From: Burkholderiaceae bacterium
GTDB taxonomy: Bacteria; Pseudomonadota; Gammaproteobacteria; Burkholderiales; Burkholderiaceae_C
Length of the DNA stretch: 39,965 nt
Assembly (NCBI GenBank): GCA_016790515.1
Contig: JAEUOY010000041.1
Location: forward strand, 1 to 39,965
Direction of reading: 5' to 3'
The translations under genes and the position numbers were made by a program. Under the pieces are notes generated by a model. It ran no database searches and had not been told where the DNA came from. It worked only from the letters and a program-made list of their open reading frames with translations. This document shows positions 28,976 to 36,272 of this stretch, one piece after another (position 1 is the stretch's first letter; the number at the start of each line of letters is the position of its first letter).

Positions 28976-29805
28976 CCCGGCAGCTCCGGGTCATCTGCCT
29001 CGAGGGGATCGGCTTCGCCACCGGACCACTCGAAATCGGCGGCATTGCGCTCGAGGTAGGCGCGGTGCACCTCGACAATGAACTCGGCGTAGCTCATCGC
29101 GCGACGCGGCGGCTCGCGGCGCCCGGCCGGGCCGAAGAATGCGCCTTCGCGCGACGGTCGACCGTTCTTCGGCGGCGCGGTGCGGATGTCGAACAGCGCG
29201 AAGTCGCTGCCGTCCGGCTCGTAGAGCGCGACGAAGAGACGCTCGAACCGATCGAGTTCGTCGTGCGGCGAGGGACGCGAGGCGTAGGGCCTCAGGTGGC
29301 GGACGAAGCTGCCGAAGGACGAAGGCGTGCGCTCCGAGCGGGCGTCGGTGCAACTGTCGAACGGCAGGAACAGAACACCCACCATCACGGCATAGGGCTG
29401 CCGCTTGTGGTACCCGGCGGCCTCGATGCGCAGTTCCTCCTCGTTTCGCTTCATGTTGTGCGTGTAGCGTTTGCCGCCCGTCGTCTCACGGAGGTGGACG
29501 GACTTCAGCGAAATGCCGAGCGCCAGTCCGAGCTGCGGTGTCGAGAAGTTGACGTCGAGCTGCTTGTGGCCACGAACTCCAACGGCAGTTCGCTTCGAGC
29601 TCGCTTCGATGCCCTTCAGATGTCGCGACAAGTCGCGAGCGAGAGCCGTGGCCATCGCGTCGGCGAAACGCACCGCATAGGCGTTCTTGACCGATTGCGG
29701 CGCGGTTGGATCCGGCCGGGGACGGGCAGACTCGAGCACCCGACGCAGCACCGACTCACCTTCTGGTTCGGTGATCGCAGGCTTGGCGGAACCTGTGTCT
29801 TTCAT
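28972..29805 (-). CDS. Probable restriction endonuclease of a Dcm/Vsr-type cassette
   Basis: I do not recognise the family. The 277-residue protein follows the Vsr gene by 10 bases in a methyltransferase-Vsr operon, where the restriction enzyme is expected. It contains KQLDVNFSTPQLGLALGISLKSVH near residues 82-105, an Asp followed later by a SLK element, which fits the loose PD-(D/E)XK nuclease pattern. Further on lies LFVALYEPDGSDFALFDIRTAP. The start is the ATG at 29805 (MKDTGSAKPA); the frame is open to 30003 in the shadow of vsr. Base composition here looks less GC-rich than in neighbours, fitting transfer. The recognition sequence is unknown. Confidence 0.65.
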   Translation of the reverse strand: MKDTGSAKPAITEPEGESVLRRVLESARPRPDPTAPQSVKNAYAVRFADAMATALARDLSRHLKGIEASSKRTAVGVRGHKQLDVNFSTPQLGLALGISLKSVHLRETTGGKRYTHNMKRNEEELRIEAAGYHKRQPYAVMVGVLFLPFDSCTDARSERTPSSFGSFVRHLRPYASRPSPHDELDRFERLFVALYEPDGSDFALFDIRTAPPKNGRPSREGAFFGPAGRREPPRRAMSYAEFIVEVHRAYLERNAADFEWSGGEADPLEADDPELPG

Positions 29806-29815
29806 GGCCAAGAGG

Positions 29816-30226
29816 TCAGCGGCGCAGCAGTCGCTGGGCGAGCCGCCGCAAGACCTGCAAATCTTCGGTCTGGCACTCCCAGATCGTCTCGACGAACCAG
29901 CCGAGTCGCTCGAGTTCCGTCTTCTTGCGCTGGTCCCGGACCTTGTTGGCCGCAATCTTCGCCTGCCAGAACTCGGCATTCGTCTTGGCCCGCACACGGC
30001 CATGGTCGCAGTCGTGTCCGTGCCAGAAGCAGCCGTGCACGAAGACTGCCGTCTTTCGGCGCGGGAGCACGATGTCCGGGCGCCCCGGGAGCTTTCTCGG
30101 GTGCAGGATGAAACGCAAGCCTCGAGAGTGCAGGTAGCGCCGGACAGCCAGTTCGGGCTCGGTATTGCGCTGACGGATGCGCCGCATGCGCGAGGGGCCG
30201 GTGCCTTCGGCAGCGCTCGATGCCAT
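29816..30226 (-). CDS. vsr: Very short patch repair endonuclease
   Basis: Vsr nicks DNA next to T:G mismatches formed by deamination of methylated cytosine, protecting the methyltransferase site from mutation. The 136-residue protein carries PGRPDIVLP with Asp51, the same number as the catalytic Asp of the Escherichia coli enzyme, and the zinc-site pattern HGCFWHGHDC with Cys66, His71 and Cys73. KTNAEFW and GWFVETIWEC complete the family pattern. The start at 30226 is 29 bases after the methyltransferase stop. The presence of vsr implies that the partner methylates C5 of cytosine in a site that becomes T:G on deamination. Confidence 0.93.
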   Translation of the reverse strand: MASSAAEGTGPSRMRRIRQRNTEPELAVRRYLHSRGLRFILHPRKLPGRPDIVLPRRKTAVFVHGCFWHGHDCDHGRVRAKTNAEFWQAKIAANKVRDQRKKTELERLGWFVETIWECQTEDLQVLRRLAQRLLRR

Positions 30227-30255
30227 CGTGTCTTGCCGGGCGGGCGACGGAAATC

Positions 30256-31440
30256 TCAGGCGGCCAGCAGTTCGAGTTGCCGCGAGGGCTCGCTCGCCGA
30301 CGGCGTACTGCCCACCACGGCAAGATGACGCTCGACTGCCGCGATGAAGCCCGGCTCGAAGCGCAGCTTCGCGCGGCGCGTGCGCCCGAGGAAACCCGTG
30401 GTGGCCTTCAGCGACAGCAACTGCTGGCCCTCGGTGTGCCGAAGGAAATCGGCCAGCGGCGGCGGACCGATGCCCAAGGGATCGGCGCTGATGTTCACTG
30501 CGCTGCGCTGCCTTCCGTCGAAGCGGGCGGCGCGGGGCGCCTTGCCCGCGATCGGAAACGGGGCGTCACGTCGCGAGTCGTACTTTGCAGGCTTCGCCAA
30601 GCGATCACCGACCCAACGCGCCACCGGCACGCTGACCGCGCTGCCGACCAGGCTCCAGCGCGCTGCCGGCTTGGCCACTCGCTCGGCAGGGGCCGTCCAC
30701 CCCCCCTCGAAGCCCTGGAGTCGTTCGGCGTCTTCGATGCCCGGCTTGATGATGCGGCCGTCCGGCATCAGCACGGCCGGCGGCGACGGGATGCCGATCG
30801 TGCTGCCGTTCTTCAATGTCGGCACGGCATCGACCGCCCAGCCCAGCCCGCCGAGCCCTTCGGTCCAGTAGAACCCGTGCGGCCGCCGGCCGATGGCCGT
30901 GGCCGGGCGTTCGATCGGTGCGTCGTCGGCCAGCAGCACCTCGGACGGGTCGAGCACCCGCGACGCCACCAGATAGACCCGCTCGCGGCGCTGGGCCAGG
31001 CCGAAAGACCAGCTGTCGACGACACGGTAGGCCCAGCGATAGCCGAGCTGCTCGAAGGCGTCGATGATCGCCCGCATCGCATTGCCGCCGCTGAGCTGCA
31101 GCATGAAAGGGACGTTCTCGACGACCACGGTCGGCACCCGACGATGGCGCAGCAGCCGAAACACCTCGGCGATCAGGCCGGACCGCTCGCCGTCCAGGCC
31201 GGCGGTGCGGCCCGCCTGGCTCAGGTCCTGGCAGGGGAACCCGGCGCAGACCAGATCGACGGACGACGGCAGCGAGCGCAGGCTCGTCACGTCGTGCCGA
31301 TACTCGACGCCGGGAAACCGTGCCTCCAGCACCGCACGCGAGGTATCGAGCACGTCGCAGAACAGCTCGGCATGGTGGCCGGCGCGCCCGAGCCCCAGTT
31401 CGAAGCCTCCGATGCCTGCGAAGAGTCCGGCGACATTCAT
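30256..31440 (-). CDS. DNA (cytosine-5) methyltransferase
   Basis: This 394-residue enzyme transfers a methyl group from S-adenosylmethionine to C5 of cytosine. Motif I is LFAGIGGFELGL at the N-terminus, motif IV GFPCQDLS with catalytic Cys70, motif VI VVVENV near 108, motif VIII AQRRERVYLV near 155, and motif X GSAVSVPVARWVG near 275. About 100 further residues follow motif X. The start at 31440 (MNVAGLFAGIGG) gives the usual short N-terminus; the frame is open to 31509. It leads the operon with vsr and the probable endonuclease. On the minus strand a TATGAT box at 31473-31468, 28 bases before the start, is a plausible -10 element. The target site cannot be read from sequence. Confidence 0.93.
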   Translation of the reverse strand: MNVAGLFAGIGGFELGLGRAGHHAELFCDVLDTSRAVLEARFPGVEYRHDVTSLRSLPSSVDLVCAGFPCQDLSQAGRTAGLDGERSGLIAEVFRLLRHRRVPTVVVENVPFMLQLSGGNAMRAIIDAFEQLGYRWAYRVVDSWSFGLAQRRERVYLVASRVLDPSEVLLADDAPIERPATAIGRRPHGFYWTEGLGGLGWAVDAVPTLKNGSTIGIPSPPAVLMPDGRIIKPGIEDAERLQGFEGGWTAPAERVAKPAARWSLVGSAVSVPVARWVGDRLAKPAKYDSRRDAPFPIAGKAPRAARFDGRQRSAVNISADPLGIGPPPLADFLRHTEGQQLLSLKATTGFLGRTRRAKLRFEPGFIAAVERHLAVVGSTPSASEPSRQLELLAA

Positions 31441-31577
31441 ATGGATGTCCGTACAGTTGTTCGCGGGATCATAGCCCAGCCCGGCACTCGATGCGATGCC
31501 CGCGCCCACGCTGGGCCGGCCACATCGCGGGCCGCTTCACCCGGACCCGCAGCGCGGGCTGAATCGGCCGCGCGACA

Positions 31578-31880
31578 TCAACCCCCGCCGCGCTGCATGT
31601 ACAGGTCGAAGTGCTTCATGAACGCCTGCCGCTCGTCATCGACGACGCCGTCGAAGTGGTAGTGCACGGCCAGACGCACGAAGCGCACCAGGCCGATCTG
31701 GCGCGGCGGCAGCACCTGCCAGCACAGCGTCAGCGTGCCCTCGCGGAGCGCCACACGGGCCTGGCCGGGCGACGTCAGGTCGATCGGCGCGCCGCGCACC
31801 GCGCCGGGCAGGCAGCGCAGCCAGTCGGCTTCGCTGAAACCCTGCTCGCGGTCGAACTCGGCGGGGTAGTTCGATTGCAT
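31578..31880 (-). CDS. Unknown 100-residue protein at end of aldehyde oxidoreductase operon
   Basis: I do not recognise this gene. It encodes 100 residues, starting at the ATG at 31880, and ends with Gly-Gly-Gly. Segments GQARVALREGTLTLCWQVLPPRQIG and FVRLAVHYHFDGVVDDER suggest a compact beta-rich fold. It is the last minus-strand gene behind the MoaD-like gene, 87 bases away, so a role with the tungsten enzyme (maturation or assembly) is a reasonable inference from position only. The 137-base spacer to the methyltransferase start (31441-31577) holds that operon's promoter region. Confidence 0.7.
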   Translation of the reverse strand: MQSNYPAEFDREQGFSEADWLRCLPGAVRGAPIDLTSPGQARVALREGTLTLCWQVLPPRQIGLVRFVRLAVHYHFDGVVDDERQAFMKHFDLYMQRGGG

Positions 31881-31967
31881 CAGTGTCCGGCCCCTTCCAC
31901 GGCCTCGCAGAGCTCGGCCGGTTCGGCAGGCGCGCGCCCGTCCGCAGGGACGGTCGCACGTCCGGCC

Positions 31968-32219
31968 TCACCCACCGGCGATCGGCGGCCAGATCGCAAG
32001 CACGTCGCCTTCGGCCAGGGTGTGCGTGGCGCGCTGCTCGGGCGGGATGAACACGCCGTTGACCAGCACCAGGTGCACCAGCTTGGGCGGCATGCCGTAG
32101 GGCTCGATGATCTGGGCCACCGTCGCTTCGGGCGGCACGTCGAGCGGGATCCGGTTCTGCCGCGCTTCGGGCGGCAGGTAGTCGGCGAGGCTCGCGTAGA
32201 GCTTGAAGATGATCTTCAT
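31968..32219 (-). CDS. MoaD/ThiS-family sulfur carrier-like protein
   Basis: This 83-residue protein has the ubiquitin-like fold of MoaD and ends in the Gly-Gly tail (AIWPPIAGG) that is thiocarboxylated during pterin cofactor synthesis. The N-terminal strand MKIIFKLYASLADYLPPEAR and the central HLVLVNGVFI are typical. It sits 20 bases after the FAD subunit gene in the aldehyde oxidoreductase operon. This matches the described Aromatoleum aor clusters, which contain a MoaD-like gene, so it likely serves sulfur transfer to the tungsten-bis-pterin cofactor. Confidence 0.88.
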   Translation of the reverse strand: MKIIFKLYASLADYLPPEARQNRIPLDVPPEATVAQIIEPYGMPPKLVHLVLVNGVFIPPEQRATHTLAEGDVLAIWPPIAGG

Positions 32220-32239
32220 GCCAAAGTGTGCCCTCGGCC

Positions 32240-33643
32240 TCAGGCCTTCAGGTGCGCCATGTCCTGCTGCGCCTGGGCGTTGGCCAGGTAGGCCTCCATC
32301 AGCAGCGTCGGATCCTGCATCAGGCGCTGCTTCCAGTCGGGCGTGAGCCTGACCTCGCCCTCGACCAGGCCGCGCATCACGCCGACATGCTCGGTCCAGC
32401 CGATCGCGTTGCAGCCGATCAGCCGGTCGCCGCTGAACTGCAGGCTCAGCAGCTTGCCGGCCCCGCGGTCGGTCAGCTCGACCTGCTCGCCGCCGGGCAC
32501 GCCCTGCCAGTTGCCGAAGCTGGCCGAGATCATTCCCAGCGTGTCGAGCACGTTGATCTGGGTGACGCCCTTCAGCGCAGTGGTCTTGCCGACCATGTTC
32601 AGCGCCGCCACCCGGGCCTGCTCGGCCGCGTTGGGCTGGATCGCGCTGACGATGGTCTTGCCGCTGACCTTGTCGAAGGCCTCGGCGCAGTCGCCGGCGG
32701 CGTAGATGCCGGGCACGCTGGTCTGCAGGTGCTCGTCGGTCAGCACGCCGACCAGGCAGGTGATGCCCGAATTCTCCAGGAAGCCGATGTTCGGCCGCAC
32801 GCCGGTCGCGCTGATGACCAGGTCGGCCTCCAGCGTCTGGCCGCTGGACAGGCGCACCGACATCGGCGCGGCGGCGGTCGACGCCGCGGCCGGCGGCGCC
32901 GGCTGTGGCGCGGCCGGCAGGTGCGTGACACCGATCAGGCTGCCGATCCTCTGCATCAGCGTGGGCGCCGGCGCCGGCGCGGCCACGGGCGTGGCTGGGA
33001 CCGGCGCGGGCCGATCGATCGCCACGACCCGGGCGCCGGTGTAGACGGTGACGCCCTTCTTCTCGCACCAGTCCTTGATCATGCCGCCCGCCGTGGGACC
33101 CATCATCCGCGGCACCATGCGGTCGCCCATCTCGACCACGCTGAGCCCGACGCCGCGCATCGCCAGCGCTTCCATGATGATGCAGCCGATGAAGCCGGCG
33201 CCCATCTGCACCACCCTGGCGCCGGGCCGGGCGATGGCCATGATCGAGCGCGCGTCGGCCAGCGTCCAGCAGGCGTGAACGCCGGGCCCCTGGATGCCCG
33301 GGATCGGCGGCGAGGCCGGCGACGACCCGGTGGCGATCAGCAGGGTGTCGAACGAGAGGATGCTGCCATCGGACAGGCTGAGCGTGCGCCGCTGCGGGTC
33401 CACCGCCGTACAGCGCGCGCGCCTGAGCTCGATGCGCTGCAGCGCGAAGTGATGCGCACCGTGGCGCAGGTGGGTGCCCTCCTCGCCCACCTTGCCCATC
33501 AGCAGATAGGGGATCGCCATGCGCGAATAGGGCGCTTCTGGCTCGTCACCGACGATCAGGATCTGGTCGTAGGGGGCATGCTTGCGAATGGTTTCGGCGG
33601 CGATCACGCCGGCAGGGCCGGCGCCCAGGATCACGTGCTTCAT
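32240..33643 (-). CDS. aorC: FAD/NAD(P)H-dependent oxidoreductase subunit (AorC-like)
   Basis: This 467-residue flavoprotein links the aldehyde oxidoreductase to NAD(H) in the multi-subunit enzyme type known from Aromatoleum. The FAD fingerprint is VILGAGPAGVIAAE at the N-terminus, the central NAD motif is VVQMGAGFIGCIIMEAL near residues 143-159, and the late FAD motif is IYAAGDCAEAF near 325. A Pro/Ala-rich insertion (about residues 209-259) interrupts the NAD domain. The ATG at 33643 (MKHVILGAGP) gives the usual start right at the first strand. It follows the catalytic subunit after 74 bases that contain a hairpin. The symbol is by analogy with the described aorABC genes. Confidence 0.85.
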   Translation of the reverse strand: MKHVILGAGPAGVIAAETIRKHAPYDQILIVGDEPEAPYSRMAIPYLLMGKVGEEGTHLRHGAHHFALQRIELRRARCTAVDPQRRTLSLSDGSILSFDTLLIATGSSPASPPIPGIQGPGVHACWTLADARSIMAIARPGARVVQMGAGFIGCIIMEALAMRGVGLSVVEMGDRMVPRMMGPTAGGMIKDWCEKKGVTVYTGARVVAIDRPAPVPATPVAAPAPAPTLMQRIGSLIGVTHLPAAPQPAPPAAASTAAAPMSVRLSSGQTLEADLVISATGVRPNIGFLENSGITCLVGVLTDEHLQTSVPGIYAAGDCAEAFDKVSGKTIVSAIQPNAAEQARVAALNMVGKTTALKGVTQINVLDTLGMISASFGNWQGVPGGEQVELTDRGAGKLLSLQFSGDRLIGCNAIGWTEHVGVMRGLVEGEVRLTPDWKQRLMQDPTLLMEAYLANAQAQQDMAHLKA

Positions 33644-33670
33644 GGCGCTTCTTTCGAATGTCACAAACGA

Positions 33671-33694
33671 CAAGGCGGTCCTAGAACCGCCTTG
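33671..33694 (-). terminator. Hairpin between aorB and aorC
   Basis: A perfect 9-bp inverted repeat, CAAGGCGGT and ACCGCCTTG around a six-base loop, lies in the spacer after the catalytic subunit stop. On the minus strand only a short T-rich stretch (TCGTTTG) follows, so it may be a weak terminator or an mRNA-stabilising stem that lowers aorC relative to aorB. Confidence 0.55.
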
Positions 33695-33717
33695 CGTGCT
33701 TCAGCGGCGGGCCGCGG

Positions 33718-35565
33718 TCACAAGCCGAGCTTGGCCCGCGTCTCGGGCTTGAGCTGGCCGCCGGCATCCCAGCCCCGCACCTCGTAGTACTTCGGCAGCA
33801 TCTCGGGCAGCTTGCTGACCAGGCCCTTGGCCGGGCCGGTCTTGACGCCCTCGTTCAGCAGCCGCGGCGGCAGCGTGTCGTCGGCGGCGGTGAAGCCGGC
33901 GCGGTTGTTGAAGTCGCGCTCCATGTTCCAGACCCGCTCGCCGATCAGCGCCAGGTTCTCCAGCGTGAACTCGTCGCCGCAGGCCGCGGCCACCTGCGGC
34001 TGCAGGTCGGGCAGGCCCCAGGCGAAGGTGGTGAAGACGCAGACGCCGGCCGAGTCGAACGCCGCGGTGGCGTCCTGGAAGGCCATCACCAGCTCGGGCT
34101 TGCCGTCGGCGACCAGCGGGTCGGTCTTGACCGGGATGCCCATCACCTCGGAGGCCACGGTGTAGCTGCGCAGGTGGCAGGCGCCGCGGTTGCTGGTGGC
34201 GTAGGTCAGGCCCATGCCCTGGATGCCGCGCGCGTCGTAGGCCGGGAACTCCTGGCCCTTGACGCTCATGCTCAGCTCGGGGTGGCCGTACTTGGCGGTC
34301 AGCCGCTTGCTGCCCAGGCCGATCTCCTTGCCGAAGCCCTCGCCCTTGGCCGTCATGTCGGCCAGCTCGCACAGCGCGCGCGCCGAGCCGAACGGGCTCT
34401 CGATGCCGACCTGCTCCTTGGTCAGCACACCCATCTCGTAGAGCTCCATCACCGCGCCGATCGTCGCGCCGAAGGAGATCGGGTCCATGCCCTGCTCGTT
34501 GCAGATGGTGTTGGCGTATTGCAGCGCCTCGAGGTCGTTGACGCCGTTGGCAGCGCCCAGCGCCCAGGCGGCCTCGTATTCGAGGCCGCCGGTGGCGCCC
34601 CAGTACTGCGGCTTGTTGACGACCGAGAAGTGGGTCGGATCGATCTTGCTGATGCGCCCGCAGGCGATGGTGCAGCCGAAGCAGGCCTGGTTGGTCACCA
34701 GCTGCTTCTTGCCGTCGCTCTCGCGCGGCGTGGCCATCGCCTCGGCGCCGATGTCCTTGGCGCCTTCGAACTGGCTGTCGCGGTGGTTGCGGGTGGGCAG
34801 CGCGCCGACCTCGTTGATCACGCTCATCAGCACCTGGGTGCCGTAGGCCGGCAGGCCCTGGCCGGTGACCGGGTTCTCGGCGAGGATCTTCTTCTTCTCG
34901 AAGGTGGCCTTCATGAACTCCTTCGGGTTCACGATGTTGCCGACGCCCTTGGTGCCGCGCACCGCGATGGCCTTCAGGTTCTTGCTGCCCATCACCGCGC
35001 CGACACCCGAGCGGCCGGCCGCTCGGTGCAGGTCGTTGACGACCGCGGCGTACAGCACCTGGTTCTCGCCGGCCACCCCGATCGAGCTGACGCGCACCTG
35101 CGGGTCCTGCGCCTGCTTCTTCAGGATCTCCTCGGTCTGCCAGACGCTCTTGCCCCAGAGGTCGGCCGCGTCCTTCAGCTCGGCGACGTCGTCGTTGATC
35201 GACAGGTAGACCGGCTTCGGGCTCCTGCCCTCGAAGATCACCATGTCCCAGCCGGCCATCTTCAGCTCGGCGCCCCAGTAGCCGCCCGAATTGCTGCAGG
35301 CGATCGCGCCGGTCAGCGGGCCCTTGGTGACGACGGTGTAGCGGCCGCCGGTGGAGGCCATCGTGCCGGTCAGCGGGCCGGTGGCCCAGATGATCTTGTT
35401 GTCGGCCGACAGCGGGTCGACCTTGGCGTCGATCTCCTCGACCAGGTACTTGGTGGCCAGACCGCGCGAGCCGAGGTACTGCTTGGCCCAGGTCATGTTC
35501 AGCGGCTCGGACGCGACGGTGCCGGCCGAAAGATTCACACGGAGGATTTTTCCTGCCCAGGACAT
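33718..35565 (-). CDS. aorB: Tungsten-dependent aldehyde:ferredoxin oxidoreductase, catalytic subunit
   Basis: This 615-residue protein belongs to the AOR family of tungsten-bis-pterin enzymes that oxidise aldehydes to carboxylic acids. The N-terminal domain starts with the classic MSWAGKILRVNLSAGTV, followed by YLGSRGLATKYL and GPLTGAIACSNSGGYWG. The 4Fe-4S ligands are Cys295, Cys298, Cys302 (ACFGCTIACG) and Cys509 (AGVCVFTTF). The ATG at 35565 has a strong AAGGAG site. The gene follows the ferredoxin-like subunit by 10 bases. The tungstate transporter genes upstream support tungsten rather than molybdenum as metal. Physiological aldehyde unknown; aromatic or aliphatic aldehydes are possible. 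Confidence 0.95.
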   Translation of the reverse strand: MSWAGKILRVNLSAGTVASEPLNMTWAKQYLGSRGLATKYLVEEIDAKVDPLSADNKIIWATGPLTGTMASTGGRYTVVTKGPLTGAIACSNSGGYWGAELKMAGWDMVIFEGRSPKPVYLSINDDVAELKDAADLWGKSVWQTEEILKKQAQDPQVRVSSIGVAGENQVLYAAVVNDLHRAAGRSGVGAVMGSKNLKAIAVRGTKGVGNIVNPKEFMKATFEKKKILAENPVTGQGLPAYGTQVLMSVINEVGALPTRNHRDSQFEGAKDIGAEAMATPRESDGKKQLVTNQACFGCTIACGRISKIDPTHFSVVNKPQYWGATGGLEYEAAWALGAANGVNDLEALQYANTICNEQGMDPISFGATIGAVMELYEMGVLTKEQVGIESPFGSARALCELADMTAKGEGFGKEIGLGSKRLTAKYGHPELSMSVKGQEFPAYDARGIQGMGLTYATSNRGACHLRSYTVASEVMGIPVKTDPLVADGKPELVMAFQDATAAFDSAGVCVFTTFAWGLPDLQPQVAAACGDEFTLENLALIGERVWNMERDFNNRAGFTAADDTLPPRLLNEGVKTGPAKGLVSKLPEMLPKYYEVRGWDAGGQLKPETRAKLGL

Positions 35566-35575
35566 GCTGTGCTCC

Positions 35576-36049
35576 TTAAGCCGAGGGTTGGTTGCCGAGC
35601 TTGTCGGCCCAGGCCTGCATCTTGTTCAGCCCGGTCCAGTTGGCATCGATGTAGGTGATCGCGCCGGTCGGGCAGGCTTCGGCGCAGGCGGGCTCGCCGC
35701 CGCACAGGTCGCACTTCTGCACCTTGCCGGTTTCCTGCACGTAGTTCACCGTGCCGAACGGGCAGGCGATGGTGCAGACCTTGCACCCGACGCAGGTGGA
35801 TTCGGCCACCACCTTGGCGCCGGTGGCCTTGTCGACGGTGATCGCTTCCACCGGGCAGGCGTGCAGGCACCAGGCCTCGTCGCACTGGGTGCAGGTGTAG
35901 GGCACCTTGCGGCCGGTGTGGTGGAAGTCGAACACCTTGATGCGCGATCTGGCCGGCGCATAGACGCCGTAGTTCTCGTACGAACAGGCCATTTCGCATT
36001 GCAGGCACCCGGTGCATTTCTCCGGGTTGATGTGCAGGCTCTTCTGCAT
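35576..36049 (-). CDS. aorA: Four-cluster ferredoxin-like subunit of the aldehyde oxidoreductase
   Basis: This 157-residue electron-transfer subunit carries four 4Fe-4S binding patterns: CTGCLQCEMAC, CTQCDEAWCLHACP, CVGCKVCTIACP and CDLCGGEPACAEACP. It resembles HycB/DMSO-reductase-B type proteins and the AorA subunit that forms polymers in Aromatoleum. The ATG at 36049 (MQKSLHINPEKC) has GGAGAA 9 bases upstream; the frame is open to 36148 but that part is unlikely. It is the first gene of the enzyme operon, behind a 223-base spacer containing two inverted repeats and a Fur-like box. Confidence 0.92.
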   Translation of the reverse strand: MQKSLHINPEKCTGCLQCEMACSYENYGVYAPARSRIKVFDFHHTGRKVPYTCTQCDEAWCLHACPVEAITVDKATGAKVVAESTCVGCKVCTIACPFGTVNYVQETGKVQKCDLCGGEPACAEACPTGAITYIDANWTGLNKMQAWADKLGNQPSA

Positions 36050-36108
36050 GGCGTTCTTCTCCGCGGGGCTGATGGGGGTTGTGACCCCGCCCACGCGCCG
36101 TGCGTGGT

Positions 36109-36174
36109 GCCTGGGGCCTATGCAATCATCTGCATAGCCCCAGGCCACGGGAACCTAGGCCATACCCTAGGTTC
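36109..36174. promoter_or_regulatory. Two inverted repeats upstream of aorA
   Basis: The first repeat pairs GCCTGGGGCCTATGCA (36109-36124) with TGCATAGCCCCAGGC (36131-36145), differing by one extra C. The second pairs GAACCTAGG (36151-36159) with CCTAGGTTC (36166-36174), a perfect 9-bp match around six bases. They may be an operator pair for aor, or terminators for tupA, though no T-run follows on the minus strand. Confidence 0.55.
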
Positions 36175-36226
36175 AGCAGGGACATCGGCAAGGATGTTCC
36201 AGCCTGGGACGCGAGGCACCCCTGGC

Positions 36227-36243
36227 TGAGAATCATTTGCATC
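36227..36243. promoter_or_regulatory. Fur-like box between tupA and aorA
   Basis: TGAGAATCATTTGCATC lies in the spacer before aorA and resembles the proteobacterial iron-box half GAGAATCATT with flanking TGCA. The core AATCATTTGCAT also recurs as AATCATCTGCAT at 36124-36135, within the first inverted repeat. It may link expression of this iron-rich enzyme to iron, but the match is by eye. Confidence 0.4.
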
Positions 36244-36272
36244 GGGACGGCCGTGCGCCGGCTGCCCGGCCA

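Noticed and set aside
30220-31662. Plus-strand frame of 480 codons across the methyltransferase
   Set aside because: The minus-strand methyltransferase carries all catalytic motifs; the plus frame is its shadow.
32228-33787. Long plus-strand frame opposite the FAD subunit gene
   Set aside because: It mirrors aorC; the real gene on the minus strand has clear FAD and NAD motifs.
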